Assembly (NCBI GenBank): GCA_017645785.1
Contig: JAGCNW010000030.1
Location: forward strand, 295,222-359,221
Direction: 5' to 3'
Source: Treponema sp.
GTDB taxonomy: Bacteria; Spirochaetota; Spirochaetia; Treponematales; Treponemataceae
Length of the DNA stretch: 64,000 nucleotides
Shown here: piece by piece, positions 7,136 through 15,083 of the stretch
Layout: every line of letters starts with the position of its first letter
Numbering within the stretch: position 1 is the stretch's first letter
The notes under the pieces: generated by a model
Seen by the model: the letters and a program-made list of their open reading frames with translations, nothing else
The model's database searches: none
What the model was told of the DNA's origin: nothing
Made by a program: the position numbers and the translations under genes

Positions 7136-8688
7136 AGATTTGGATGGTCGCCCGCGAATACGCGGGAATCGCCGAAGCCGGCGGCGTAAAAAATGTTGTT
7201 TGCTCTCTTGCCGAAGCCTTGGCGCGACAGGGCCACGACGTGGTTTGTTTTATTCCTTTTTATGGCTGCGTCACTCCCCAAAGCCTTGGAACTTTTAGAC
7301 AGAACGAATACTCCGCCGCGGTCGACTCCGCCGGCGAACGATACTTGATTTCTTATTCAAGCGGCTTTTTGAACGGAGTGAAAATAATCTTGGTCGGAGC
7401 GCAATGCTTTTGGGCCAAGCAAAACGTTTACACTTACTGCGCCGCGGACAAGGAAATTTTCCCCAACTGCAAAATAGGCGAGGGCTACGCCGACCAGCAC
7501 TTGATGAATACCGTTTTTGAAAAGGCCATTCTCGCTTACGGAGAAGAGTACTGTTCCAAAAACGACTCGCCCCAAATCGTTCATTGCCACGACGCATGCG
7601 CTGCGGCTCTTCCCGCAATAATAAACGCCGGTAAAAAGAATTGTTTTGGAAAGACAAAGTATGTTGTCACAATCCACAACGCCGGCCCTTACTACCACCA
7701 CGAATTTAAGGACGTGGGCGAGGCGCAGTTCTATACAGGCATTGCCAACGACATTCTGGAAAAAGCCAAGAACGGCGACCGCGTCGAGCCATACTTGCTT
7801 GCAAGCCTTTACGGAGTTTTGACGACAGTCTCTCCCGACTACGCGAAGGAATTGGCGGATCCCAAAAATCCCAACACCGACGGACTTTCTCAAATCTTCG
7901 CGCAAAAAAAGATTCGCATTGTAGGAATCACAAACGGCTTTGACCTTGCCCGCTACGAGCCTGAAAGCGTCGAGTCGTCGCGCCTTCCTTTCGAATTCAA
8001 TCCCGAAAAGCTGGACCTTAGCGGCAAGTACAAAACTCGCGAGTATTTCTTGGACAAGATCGCAGGCCGCGACGCCCCCGAAATTATGGGCATGCCCAAA
8101 AGCGGATGGCTTGACCAAGAAGGCCGCGTCTTCTTTGCGTACCACGGACGCCTTGTTCGCCAAAAAGGAATTCTTGTCCTTTTGGAAGCGGCGCGCGAAT
8201 TGCTTAAAAAAGTTCCCGAAGCCCGCTTGATAATCAACGGCCAGGGCGAGGAAGCCTTGCGCGACCAATGCGCCGCTTTTGCCAACGAAAACCGCGGCCG
8301 AGTCGTCTTTTACTACGGCTACGAAAAGTCCATGAGCAGAATGTTCACCGCCAGCGCTGACTTCGCTCCCTTGCCAAGCGAATTTGAGCCATGCGGAACC
8401 GAAGACTACATCGCTCAGATTTTTGGAACGATTCCCGTCGCCCACGCGACCGGAGGCCTCAACAAAATCCTAAACGGAAAGACAGGCTTTTTGTACGAGC
8501 CCAACACGCCGGAGCGTTTGGCTCAGGTGATGATTGACTTGGCGCAAAAAAAGCTCAAGAACGCAAAATGCTTTGACAAGGTGATTCGCGAGGGAGCCAA
8601 ACGCTTGAGAGCCGTTTACTCTTGGAAAACCGTCGCCAAAGAAGAATACGAGCGCCTTTATTGGGAGCTCTTGTTCGGCAAAAACTGA
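7132..8688 (+). CDS. glgA: Glycogen (starch) synthase, GT5 family
   Basis: A 518-residue GT-B glycosyltransferase, somewhat longer than the usual ~480. The N-terminal half begins MKIWMVAREYAGIAEAGGVKNV, includes IVHCHDACAAALPA and VVTIHNAGP, and the switch region VSPDYAKELAD. The C-terminal half carries FFAYHGRLVRQKGI, the acceptor-site motif FEPCGTED and ATGGL. It elongates alpha-1,4-glucan from a nucleotide-glucose donor. Odd feature: the donor-contacting Lys of the KTGGL motif is Glu here (AEAGGV), so donor preference or activity may differ. The start overlaps the aroH stop by 4 bases. No other glycogen genes lie nearby. Confidence 0.85.
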   Translation: MKIWMVAREYAGIAEAGGVKNVVCSLAEALARQGHDVVCFIPFYGCVTPQSLGTFRQNEYSAAVDSAGERYLISYSSGFLNGVKIILVGAQCFWAKQNVYTYCAADKEIFPNCKIGEGYADQHLMNTVFEKAILAYGEEYCSKNDSPQIVHCHDACAAALPAIINAGKKNCFGKTKYVVTIHNAGPYYHHEFKDVGEAQFYTGIANDILEKAKNGDRVEPYLLASLYGVLTTVSPDYAKELADPKNPNTDGLSQIFAQKKIRIVGITNGFDLARYEPESVESSRLPFEFNPEKLDLSGKYKTREYFLDKIAGRDAPEIMGMPKSGWLDQEGRVFFAYHGRLVRQKGILVLLEAARELLKKVPEARLIINGQGEEALRDQCAAFANENRGRVVFYYGYEKSMSRMFTASADFAPLPSEFEPCGTEDYIAQIFGTIPVAHATGGLNKILNGKTGFLYEPNTPERLAQVMIDLAQKKLKNAKCFDKVIREGAKRLRAVYSWKTVAKEEYERLYWELLFGKN

Positions 8689-8811
8689 CGGCGTCTTGCC
8701 CCACAAGGCAGCAGCCAGCTTCAGAATTTCAACTAAACCCATAGCGTGCCTCCCATTTCGAGTATTCCTAGCCTTGCCAGAAATTTCCCCAAAAAAATCC
8801 TGCAAAAAAGT

Positions 8812-8840
8812 TTGACGAAATCTTAATGATATGTTATAAT
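8812..8840 (+). promoter_or_regulatory. Strong sigma-70-type promoter upstream of a structured RNA
   Basis: TTGACG (8812-8817), a 17-base spacer and a consensus TATAAT (8835-8840). The predicted start is near 8847. Confidence 0.8.
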
Positions 8841-8846
8841 TGCGCT

Positions 8847-9082
8847 TGTAGGAGAGTGGATGAAATTTTTTGTAGATTTTTTTGCGAATGCGCTTGACAA
8901 AAACGCGCTGAGCGGCCAAAATTCGCAAGCCGCAAGCCGCAAGCCGCAAGAGCATAGGCAAAATTTACGCCCGCAAGTTTTTGCGGGCCATTCGAGTTCC
9001 CATAAAATCAAGACAGCAGATATTCTCTTTAATTGCAAAATCCCCTTTGCGTCCGCGTTTGCGGCCAAACGGGGATTTTTTT
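8847..9082 (+). ncRNA. Candidate small RNA or attenuator leader (~235 nt)
   Basis: The segment runs from the predicted start of the 8812 promoter to an intrinsic terminator. It contains TTGCGAAT (8882-8889) pairing with ATTCGCAA (8921-8928), a perfect 8-pair hairpin GCCCGCAA-GTTT-TTGCGGGC (8969-8988), and four near-tandem GCAAGCC units (8924-8950). GGAGAGTGG before an ATG at 8860 could start an 87-residue frame, but that frame reads through the terminator and has no recognisable content. No separate promoter was seen between the terminator and the gene at 9136, so this may be a regulated leader of that operon rather than an independent RNA. It does not match tmRNA, RNase P RNA or a known riboswitch by eye. 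Confidence 0.5.
9038..9082 (+). terminator. Intrinsic terminator/attenuator 54 bases before the OmpA-like gene
   Basis: AAATCCCC (9038-9045) pairs with GGGGATTT (9071-9078). TTTG pairs with CAAA and CCGC with GCGG inside, and seven T follow. Confidence 0.8.
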
Positions 9083-9135
9083 CTATTTGTTCAATTCAAA
9101 ACGTCAAAGAAATTTCTTTTTAAGGAGCGCTCGTT

Positions 9136-9909
9136 ATGAGAAAGCTTGTTATTGTCGCCATTTTCGCGGCGGCGGCGGCTTTTCCGAATTTTGCGGAAAG
9201 CCCTTTTGTCTTTTTTAGCGACCAGGTTCCAAGGCACGAAGGCCTGGGCTTTGGCGCTTTTTTTAACAACTCGTATGCGATTGGAGGCTGGCGCGACTAC
9301 GCCGCCGCAAGCGTAAATTTTGGAGTTCACGGAGAGTACACGCTGCCAAGATTTTTGCCGCTCAACATGGATTTGGGCGCGAGCGGAATTTTTGAAGTAG
9401 GCTCAACCGTTCCCAAAAAAAATTCAACGCTTGACAGCAGGGGAAACATAAGGCTTGCCTTTGGAGCCTTTTTAAGAATTCCTTTTACCGCGTGGAACCA
9501 GCGCTTTTCGTTCCAGCCTGAAATTTGCTGGGGAATCGACGCAAGCCGCGTAAAAGGAAAAAACGGCTCTTCCGCCGACGGCTGGTACACCGACCAGATA
9601 TTCATGATTTCGCCGGCGCTGCGCTGGACTCCGCCGGGAGAAAAATTTGAAAAGCTTGAATTTGAGTTTAGCCCGATATGGACGTTCAGCCCCGAGCGGC
9701 ACGGAAACGTTGTCAACGAGCTGGGCTTTAGGCTAGGCGCCGTCTGGCATCTAGACCTCTTTTCCATGGGAAAGGGAATCAGGACCAAGTCCGAGCGCAA
9801 GGCCAAGGAAGAGGAAAATCGGCGCAAGGCAGAGGAGGCCGCCGCCCTTGCCGCGCAAAAAGCCGCAGAAGATGAGGCGCGTCTTAAGGCCGAGGAAGAG
9901 GCTCGCTAA
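9136..9909 (+). CDS. OmpA-like outer-membrane protein, N-terminal piece (ends at an in-frame TAA)
   Basis: The 257-residue product has a signal peptide (cleavage near AFPNFA-ES), then a ~190-residue region of alternating hydrophobic and aromatic strands (LGFGAFFNNSYAIGGW, NFGVHGEYTLP, LRWTPPGEKFEKLEFEFSP, ELGFRLGAVWHLDLF) that reads as an outer-membrane beta-barrel. It ends in a charged helix rich in KAEEEA. The TAA at 9907-9909 interrupts that helix. The same frame continues open (KAALAGDENLTPEQEA...) into the OmpA-domain piece that ends at 10770. The whole is most simply one 545-codon gene broken by a single nonsense change (GAA to TAA would restore it), or a sequencing error. AAGGAG precedes the ATG. 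Confidence 0.75.
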   Translation: MRKLVIVAIFAAAAAFPNFAESPFVFFSDQVPRHEGLGFGAFFNNSYAIGGWRDYAAASVNFGVHGEYTLPRFLPLNMDLGASGIFEVGSTVPKKNSTLDSRGNIRLAFGAFLRIPFTAWNQRFSFQPEICWGIDASRVKGKNGSSADGWYTDQIFMISPALRWTPPGEKFEKLEFEFSPIWTFSPERHGNVVNELGFRLGAVWHLDLFSMGKGIRTKSERKAKEEENRRKAEEAAALAAQKAAEDEARLKAEEEAR

Positions 9910-9996
9910 AAAGCCGCCCTTGCAGGCGACGAAAACCTTACGCCGGAGCAGGAGGCCGCGCTTTCTAAGGAGCTTAAAAAAGAGCTTTCAGAAGTT

Positions 9997-10770
9997 TTGG
10001 CAAAGCCAGAGCTGCTTTTGGGCGTTGACCCCAAAGAGTTAAAAGATTTCACTCCCGACGGCGACGGAGAGGGCGACACAATAACATTCCGTCCGTCAAC
10101 AAAATATTTGGCTCGCGCGGCCGAATCATGGTCGCTTAAAATTCTTGAGCCAAACGGAAACACCTTTAGGACTTGGACTGGCGGCGGAAACCCGCCCGAA
10201 GAAATCGTTTGGGACGGAAAGGGCGACCAGGGCGAGGGCGTCTTTAGCTACAACATCTACAAGGCGCAGCTGCAAGTCGTTCCTAGCGCAAAGGACAAGG
10301 AGCGCCTTGGCATGGAAAGCCTTGAGGCGAGCGTGCAAGGCTCGGTTGAAATCAAGACAGGAATCGTCCTTGAAAGGAGCGGGCCGGACGAATGGAAAAT
10401 AGAGATGACCTCGCTTCCGTTTGACCCCAACGGCGCCACCTTCAACAACCTTAACGTAAGCCAGCGCGCGGAGTTGAACAAGACGGTGGACGACATATAC
10501 AAAAAAGTTCTCTCCATAGGAAGCGCGGCAAAAGTCCGGGTCAACGGATACGGCAACAACCTTAGCGGAACGGACAAGGAAGAAAAAGAGGACGTGCTTC
10601 CCCTTAGCCAGGCCCGCGCCCAGATGATGGCCGACCTGCTTGTCCAGCGCGGAATTGAAGCCCAGAGCGTGTCTGCGGTTGGACGCGGAAGCGCAGACCC
10701 AATCGCAGCCCGCGACGACCGCTCCAACTGGTGGAAGAACCGCCGCGTTGAATTCATAATCAGCAGGTAA
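9997..10770 (+). CDS. OmpA-like outer-membrane protein, C-terminal piece (peptidoglycan-binding OmpA domain)
   Basis: This is the in-frame continuation of the gene at 9136. The open frame actually resumes at 9910; 9997 is merely the first ATG and has no convincing ribosome site. It carries an acidic TPDGDGEGDT stretch, a FlgD/CHU_C-like Ig segment (TFRTWTGGGNPPEEIVWDGKGD), and a C-terminal OmpA/MotB domain with VRVNGYGNN, LSQARAQMMADLLVQRGI, VGRGSADPIA and NRRVEFIIS, the usual peptidoglycan-binding pattern. If not translated by readthrough it would lack a signal peptide and be non-functional in the periplasm. The absence of any other damage suggests a recent mutation, assembly error or recoding. 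Confidence 0.7.
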   Translation: MAKPELLLGVDPKELKDFTPDGDGEGDTITFRPSTKYLARAAESWSLKILEPNGNTFRTWTGGGNPPEEIVWDGKGDQGEGVFSYNIYKAQLQVVPSAKDKERLGMESLEASVQGSVEIKTGIVLERSGPDEWKIEMTSLPFDPNGATFNNLNVSQRAELNKTVDDIYKKVLSIGSAAKVRVNGYGNNLSGTDKEEKEDVLPLSQARAQMMADLLVQRGIEAQSVSAVGRGSADPIAARDDRSNWWKNRRVEFIISR

Positions 10771-10780
10771 GGGGGAATTC

Positions 10781-12148
10781 ATGAAAAGCATGTTCAAGAC
10801 AAGGCTCGCGCTCTTTGCGCTTTTCGCGGCGGCGTTTGTTTTTGCCGCCTGTTCAAGTATGATGGAAGACCTAAAGCCCACGTCGGTTCCGCTAAAGCCG
10901 CTTAACATAATCGGCGCGCCTACTATGCAAAACCCAGCGCCGCACATAATTGACGTTAAGGTTGACGGAGTTATCGCGCCGACGCCAAAGCCCAAGGCCG
11001 TATACGCAATCGCGCTTCCAGGCGGAGGAGAAAGGCTTGTTGAGGTTGAGGGAACTGTGACGGACAACGGCGACGGAACGAGTACCCTGACGTTCAACCT
11101 GGACGACCCAAATCCGATTGACCCGCAGCTGTCCGGCGGAAGCCTTCCTGTGACGGTGAAAGTTCCAGGCTACGCGCCCGCAAGCCTTGTTCCGCCCGTC
11201 AACTATATCCCAGAGCCGCAGGTTTCGCTTAACCCTGACTCATTCCCCAACGGCGGCTACGACACGGACGCTGACGGAAAAGTGGACACCTTTGACGTTT
11301 ACAACAGCCAGACCGGCAGCCTTGGCGAGCCTAAGGTTGACACAAACTACCGCGACAACATAGACGTGACAAAAGAATATACCGACCAAAGCGGAAACCC
11401 AATCCCAGACCTTGACGGCGACGGAGACAGCGACTGGGACGACGTAAAAAAATATCTTGAAAGCCCCGCCAACGACGGAAAGTCTATAAAGATAAAAGTG
11501 ACGGCGACGCCCAACCCCAACTGCGGCTCAGGCAGCGACTGGCCGCCAGCTACAGCGGAATGCTCTGTGATGTGCAAAGAGGACAAGCCAATCACAAGCG
11601 CGATGGTCACGCCGGCAAAAGTCAAGGCGGGAATGGAAGCCACGGCCACGGCCTATGTCGGAGGCGCCGTTTGCGACGCGCCGACCGTCAGCTGGCAGTG
11701 GTATCTGGCCGACGGAGAGACAAGCCCCGGCAGCGCCATCGAGGGCGCGACCGCAAAGACATACACGCCAAGCGCTTCTGACGATGAAAAATACTTGTAT
11801 GCCGTGGCCACGCAAACCGTAAACGGAAGCGTTCTTGCCATGCAAGTGTCAAACCGCGTTTACATTCAGTTTGAAGCGGGAATTCAGGTGGACATAGAGC
11901 TTGTGACCTTTATGCTTGTGGCCGTGGACAAGGGATCTAACGTCTTTGACTTTACGGTGACAACGAACGTGGCCAACCCCACGATAAACTGGTATGTTGA
12001 CGGCGTTAAAAAGCATTCAGGCGGAACGGCCTACAGCCTTGACCTGAGCGGCGCGTCATACCAGGTGGGAGCGCATTCCGTGCAGGCCGTTTGCGTAAGG
12101 AACGGAGCGCTTTACAGCGCCCAGGCCGTCGTAAAAAAGACATTATGA
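10781..12148 (+). CDS. Lipoprotein with calcium-binding-like DxDxDG loops and an Ig-like domain
   Basis: The 455-residue product has a signal peptide ending in lipobox FAAC. A proline-rich start is followed by two EF-hand/thrombospondin-3-like acidic loops, DTDADGKVDTFD (~residues 160-172) and DLDGDGDSDWDDV (~207-220), and an Ig-like stretch (APTVSWQWYLADGETSP...ATQTVNGSVLA). A second Ig-like unit (PTINWYVDGVKKHSGG) closes the protein. It lies 10 bases after the OmpA-like gene with GGGGGA as ribosome site, so it is likely co-transcribed. A surface-structural or binding role is inferred from domain type only. No close family was recognised. Confidence 0.7.
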   Translation: MKSMFKTRLALFALFAAAFVFAACSSMMEDLKPTSVPLKPLNIIGAPTMQNPAPHIIDVKVDGVIAPTPKPKAVYAIALPGGGERLVEVEGTVTDNGDGTSTLTFNLDDPNPIDPQLSGGSLPVTVKVPGYAPASLVPPVNYIPEPQVSLNPDSFPNGGYDTDADGKVDTFDVYNSQTGSLGEPKVDTNYRDNIDVTKEYTDQSGNPIPDLDGDGDSDWDDVKKYLESPANDGKSIKIKVTATPNPNCGSGSDWPPATAECSVMCKEDKPITSAMVTPAKVKAGMEATATAYVGGAVCDAPTVSWQWYLADGETSPGSAIEGATAKTYTPSASDDEKYLYAVATQTVNGSVLAMQVSNRVYIQFEAGIQVDIELVTFMLVAVDKGSNVFDFTVTTNVANPTINWYVDGVKKHSGGTAYSLDLSGASYQVGAHSVQAVCVRNGALYSAQAVVKKTL

Positions 12149-12208
12149 TAACGCCAGTTTAAGATATGGCTCGATTTTGCTTCGCAAACTTCAATAGGAG
12201 GTAATGCT

Positions 12209-14917
12209 ATGACTTTTTTTAACATGTTTCGTTCAACAAAAAAGACAAAGACGTTTGCGCGCGCCGCTATTTTTGCCGCGGCCCTCGCGATTGCCGCCGC
12301 AGCGCTTTTTGCGGCCTGTACCGGCATCTCTGACGGAGCGCAGACCGGCTTGTCGCAAGGCGCGCAAGGCGGCGAGCCTAGCGACTATGTCACGCTGTCT
12401 GTGGCCGCTTCAGGCCTTGACGGCGTAAGCCGCAACACCCAGCCCGACGCGTCAAGCGTTACCTTTGGCCGCTTTGACCTTGCCGCGCCCTCGGCTGGCG
12501 CGGGCATAGAGCCAATCGCAGAAAGCTGGGGCGACGGATCTGTTGACGCGCTTCCGCTATTGGCAGACGCAAAGGTGGCCGTAAAGCGCGGCGTTTTATA
12601 CAACTTTACGCTTACGGCCACTACAGTCGGCGGCGCGGTCTACGAGGCCCAAAGCGCCATAACGATACAGCCCGGCGCCAACACGATGGCCTTTAGTCTT
12701 ATCCTAAAGAACGTAGGAACAGGCTCGGCTGGAAGCGCCGAAATCACCGCGGAAATCCCGGACGCGCTTTTAAACAGCGTCAAGCGGCTTACCGCAAGCG
12801 TTTACTCTGTAAGCGGTTCTGGCGAGGTGGCTCCAAGCCCGGTAAGCCCCGCTCTTACAGAAAAAGAGATTACAGTTTTGGACGCAAAGGCTGTCCTTGA
12901 CACAGGCAGTTTGCAGCCGGGCGCCTACTGCGCGGTCTTTAGGCTTTACGGAGGCCAGGACGCAAGCGCGGTCATCGGCGAGTGGCGCGAATTTTTTGCG
13001 GTCGCATCGGGAACAAAAAGCCGGGGCAATGTGACCCCGTCAAGCGGCGCGGAGACGGCCGACGCGGTTTACTCAATCACATACAACGCCGACGGCGGAA
13101 GCGTTGCCGCGCCCCGTTCCTTTAGCCGAAACAGCGTGGTTACGCTAAGCGCGGTAAAGGCGCTTTCTACAAAGGAATCAAGCAAAATCCACAGCTGGTA
13201 TGTCGATTCAGAAAAGACAGTGGAGTTTACAAGCACTGCGGACTTTTCTAGCGACATTGAGCTGTGGGCCAAGTGGGACGACGTGTATCAGATGAACATT
13301 CCCGCGTTTGAGCATGGAAGTGTCACCGCAAGCCCTGCGGCCGCGCTTGGAGGCGAGACTGTAACGCTTTCAGCGCAAGGAAACGACGACGACGGCGACT
13401 CAATCCCGGACTGGACTGTAGGCGACATAACGCTGACCCCGGTTGACGCAAGCGGATCTCCAGTTGACCCGATGCCGGCGGGCTTTCCAAAGACAATCGC
13501 GCGCGCCACGAAGCCTAAGACCTTTGTAGTTCCGCAGGGAATTCCCTTTGGCGGAGGCGTAAAGGTTGAGGCCGCCTTCCTTAAGCTTTACAGAATCAGG
13601 CTTTCTAACTATCAAAACGGAAGCGTAAAAGCGGAACCAGAGGCGACAACAAGCTCAGGCGTTGTGGCGGGAACAAGCGTCACAATAACGGCGCTTCCCA
13701 ATCAATATTACGACATAGAAAGCTTTGCCGCCACAAAGTCAGACGGAAGCGACTCTGGCGCCCAAAGCGGCGTGGCCTTTGCCATGCCCGAAAGCGACCT
13801 TGCCGTCAGCGCGGCCTTTGTAAACCCCAAGTTCAGCGTGACGGTGGCCGCAGTCTCTAACGGAAGCGTCGCCGCCGACAAGACCAGCGCGGTGGGCTGG
13901 GGCCAGACTGTCACCTTGACCATAAGCCCCGCCGATAACTATATCCTGGACACGATTGTCGCCAAAAATGGAGATGCCAACGTTCCCCTAGGCGGAAGCG
14001 GCGGCGCAAGCGACTCCAAGCGGACGTTCACGATGCCCAAAGGAAACGTCACCGTAACGCCCGCGTTCAAGCCTGCCATTCCCCAAGGCTTTGTACTCGT
14101 CCCCGGAAAGACTGTCAGCGGCGCCGTCTCAGGCTCCAAAGTCTTTATCGCGGGCAGAACCGTCACAATCCCCGCTCTGTACGCCTGCGACCACGAGGTT
14201 ACGCAGGGAGAGTATGAGACCTACTGCAAGTATGTCGCAATGTTGCCAAACGCCAGTGAGGGCCTTGGCGACAACTATCCCGCGTATTACGTTGGCTGGT
14301 ATGACGCTGTGGTTTACTGCAACTTGCGCTCAAAGGCGGAAGGCTTGACTCCGGTGTACAAGATAGGAACAGAAAAAGACCCGACAAAGTGGAGCGGCAT
14401 TATCAGCGACGCAGGAAAATATTGCGGTCCGCGTGGTTCGACATCAACATGGGATTATACAGGAGCCGGCGACTCTGACGGCGGTGTTCAGGCTGACTTT
14501 AGCGCCAACGGATACCGCCTGCCCACCGAGGCGGAGTGGGAATACATGGCGCGCAACAAGAACGCCGACAGCTACACATATAGCGGAAGCAACACGGCAG
14601 GCGATGTGGCTTGGTATAATGGCAACAGTGGAGGCAAGACCCACGAGGTTAAGACAAGGCGCGCCAACGGACTGGGCCTTTACGACATGAGCGGAAATGT
14701 TCAAGAGCTGTGCTGGGATTGGGGCGGCGGCGACATAACACCCAGCACGCCGTCGACTGGCCCTGTGTCGGACTCTAAGAGCCGCATCATCCGTGGCGGC
14801 TGTTTTACAAGTATAGATGGAAGCATTGGAGACCTTGCGGTTGCCACACGAAATGGCGAAAAGAATTGGGGCCGCGACAGCAATTACGGCTTCCGCGTGG
14901 TCCGCGCGGCCCAGTAG
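12209..14917 (+). CDS. Large lipoprotein with Listeria/Bacteroides repeats and a C-terminal formylglycine-enzyme/sulfatase-modifying-factor-like domain
   Basis: A 902-residue protein with a long N-terminus and lipobox LFAAC. The first ~280 residues show beta-rich repeats. ITYNADGGSVAAPRSFS onwards (~290-355) is a Listeria-Bacteroides repeat ending ELWAKWDD. Three further repeats carry HGSVTASP, NGSVKAEP and NGSVAADK. From ~residue 640 the FGE-sulfatase fold appears: YACDHEVTQGEYETYCKYV, NGYRLPTEAEWEYMAR, GLGLYDMSGNVQELCWDW, RIIRGGCF and GFRVVR. In surface proteins this fold often binds sugars or proteins (C-type-lectin-like) rather than acting as an enzyme. AGGAGGT lies upstream. It is the last gene of the 9136-14917 cluster. 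Confidence 0.75.
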   Translation: MTFFNMFRSTKKTKTFARAAIFAAALAIAAAALFAACTGISDGAQTGLSQGAQGGEPSDYVTLSVAASGLDGVSRNTQPDASSVTFGRFDLAAPSAGAGIEPIAESWGDGSVDALPLLADAKVAVKRGVLYNFTLTATTVGGAVYEAQSAITIQPGANTMAFSLILKNVGTGSAGSAEITAEIPDALLNSVKRLTASVYSVSGSGEVAPSPVSPALTEKEITVLDAKAVLDTGSLQPGAYCAVFRLYGGQDASAVIGEWREFFAVASGTKSRGNVTPSSGAETADAVYSITYNADGGSVAAPRSFSRNSVVTLSAVKALSTKESSKIHSWYVDSEKTVEFTSTADFSSDIELWAKWDDVYQMNIPAFEHGSVTASPAAALGGETVTLSAQGNDDDGDSIPDWTVGDITLTPVDASGSPVDPMPAGFPKTIARATKPKTFVVPQGIPFGGGVKVEAAFLKLYRIRLSNYQNGSVKAEPEATTSSGVVAGTSVTITALPNQYYDIESFAATKSDGSDSGAQSGVAFAMPESDLAVSAAFVNPKFSVTVAAVSNGSVAADKTSAVGWGQTVTLTISPADNYILDTIVAKNGDANVPLGGSGGASDSKRTFTMPKGNVTVTPAFKPAIPQGFVLVPGKTVSGAVSGSKVFIAGRTVTIPALYACDHEVTQGEYETYCKYVAMLPNASEGLGDNYPAYYVGWYDAVVYCNLRSKAEGLTPVYKIGTEKDPTKWSGIISDAGKYCGPRGSTSTWDYTGAGDSDGGVQADFSANGYRLPTEAEWEYMARNKNADSYTYSGSNTAGDVAWYNGNSGGKTHEVKTRRANGLGLYDMSGNVQELCWDWGGGDITPSTPSTGPVSDSKSRIIRGGCFTSIDGSIGDLAVATRNGEKNWGRDSNYGFRVVRAAQ

Positions 14918-14987
14918 CGCGCCGCCGCGGCGCTGGTTGCTTTGCAAGGCGCGGCTGGCTGGCGACAAGATTTTTAGGCTTGCAATG

Positions 14988-15017
14988 CAGGGACGGCCGC
15001 GCCGTCCCTGTTTTTTT
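14988..15017 (+). terminator. Intrinsic terminator
   Basis: A perfect 10-pair stem CAGGGACGGC / GCCGTCCCTG with a CGC loop, followed by seven T. It closes the 9136-14917 transcription unit. Confidence 0.9.
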
Positions 15018-15083
15018 GTTGACTGGGGCGGTTTGGTTTTGGAGCAAGATTGCCGGCAAGCCTAGGAGCGGGGGCGGTAGGGC

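Noticed and set aside
7357..8445. 362-codon open frame antisense to glgA
   Set aside because: It is a mirror frame of a GC-biased gene, with no domain or start signal. The same applies to 61928-62884, 17950-18843 and 10126-11097.
8700..8720. AAGGCAGCAGCC, similar to the conserved loop region of SRP RNA
   Set aside because: The matching 5' half (GUCAGG with a GGAA-type tetraloop) is absent and no hairpin of SRP shape can be drawn.
8470..8961. Open frame antisense to the end of glgA with GGGAGG before an internal ATG
   Set aside because: It lies mostly opposite a well-supported gene; its composition is explained by the codon bias of glgA.
8860..9123. An 87-codon frame with a good ribosome site after the 8812 promoter
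   Set aside because: It reads through a strong intrinsic terminator and repeat runs and has no protein-like conservation pattern; a structured RNA is more likely.
9907..9909. Recoding of the in-frame TAA, for example as a special amino acid
   Set aside because: TAA is not the codon used for selenocysteine, no downstream element was seen, and a simple mutation or error explains it.
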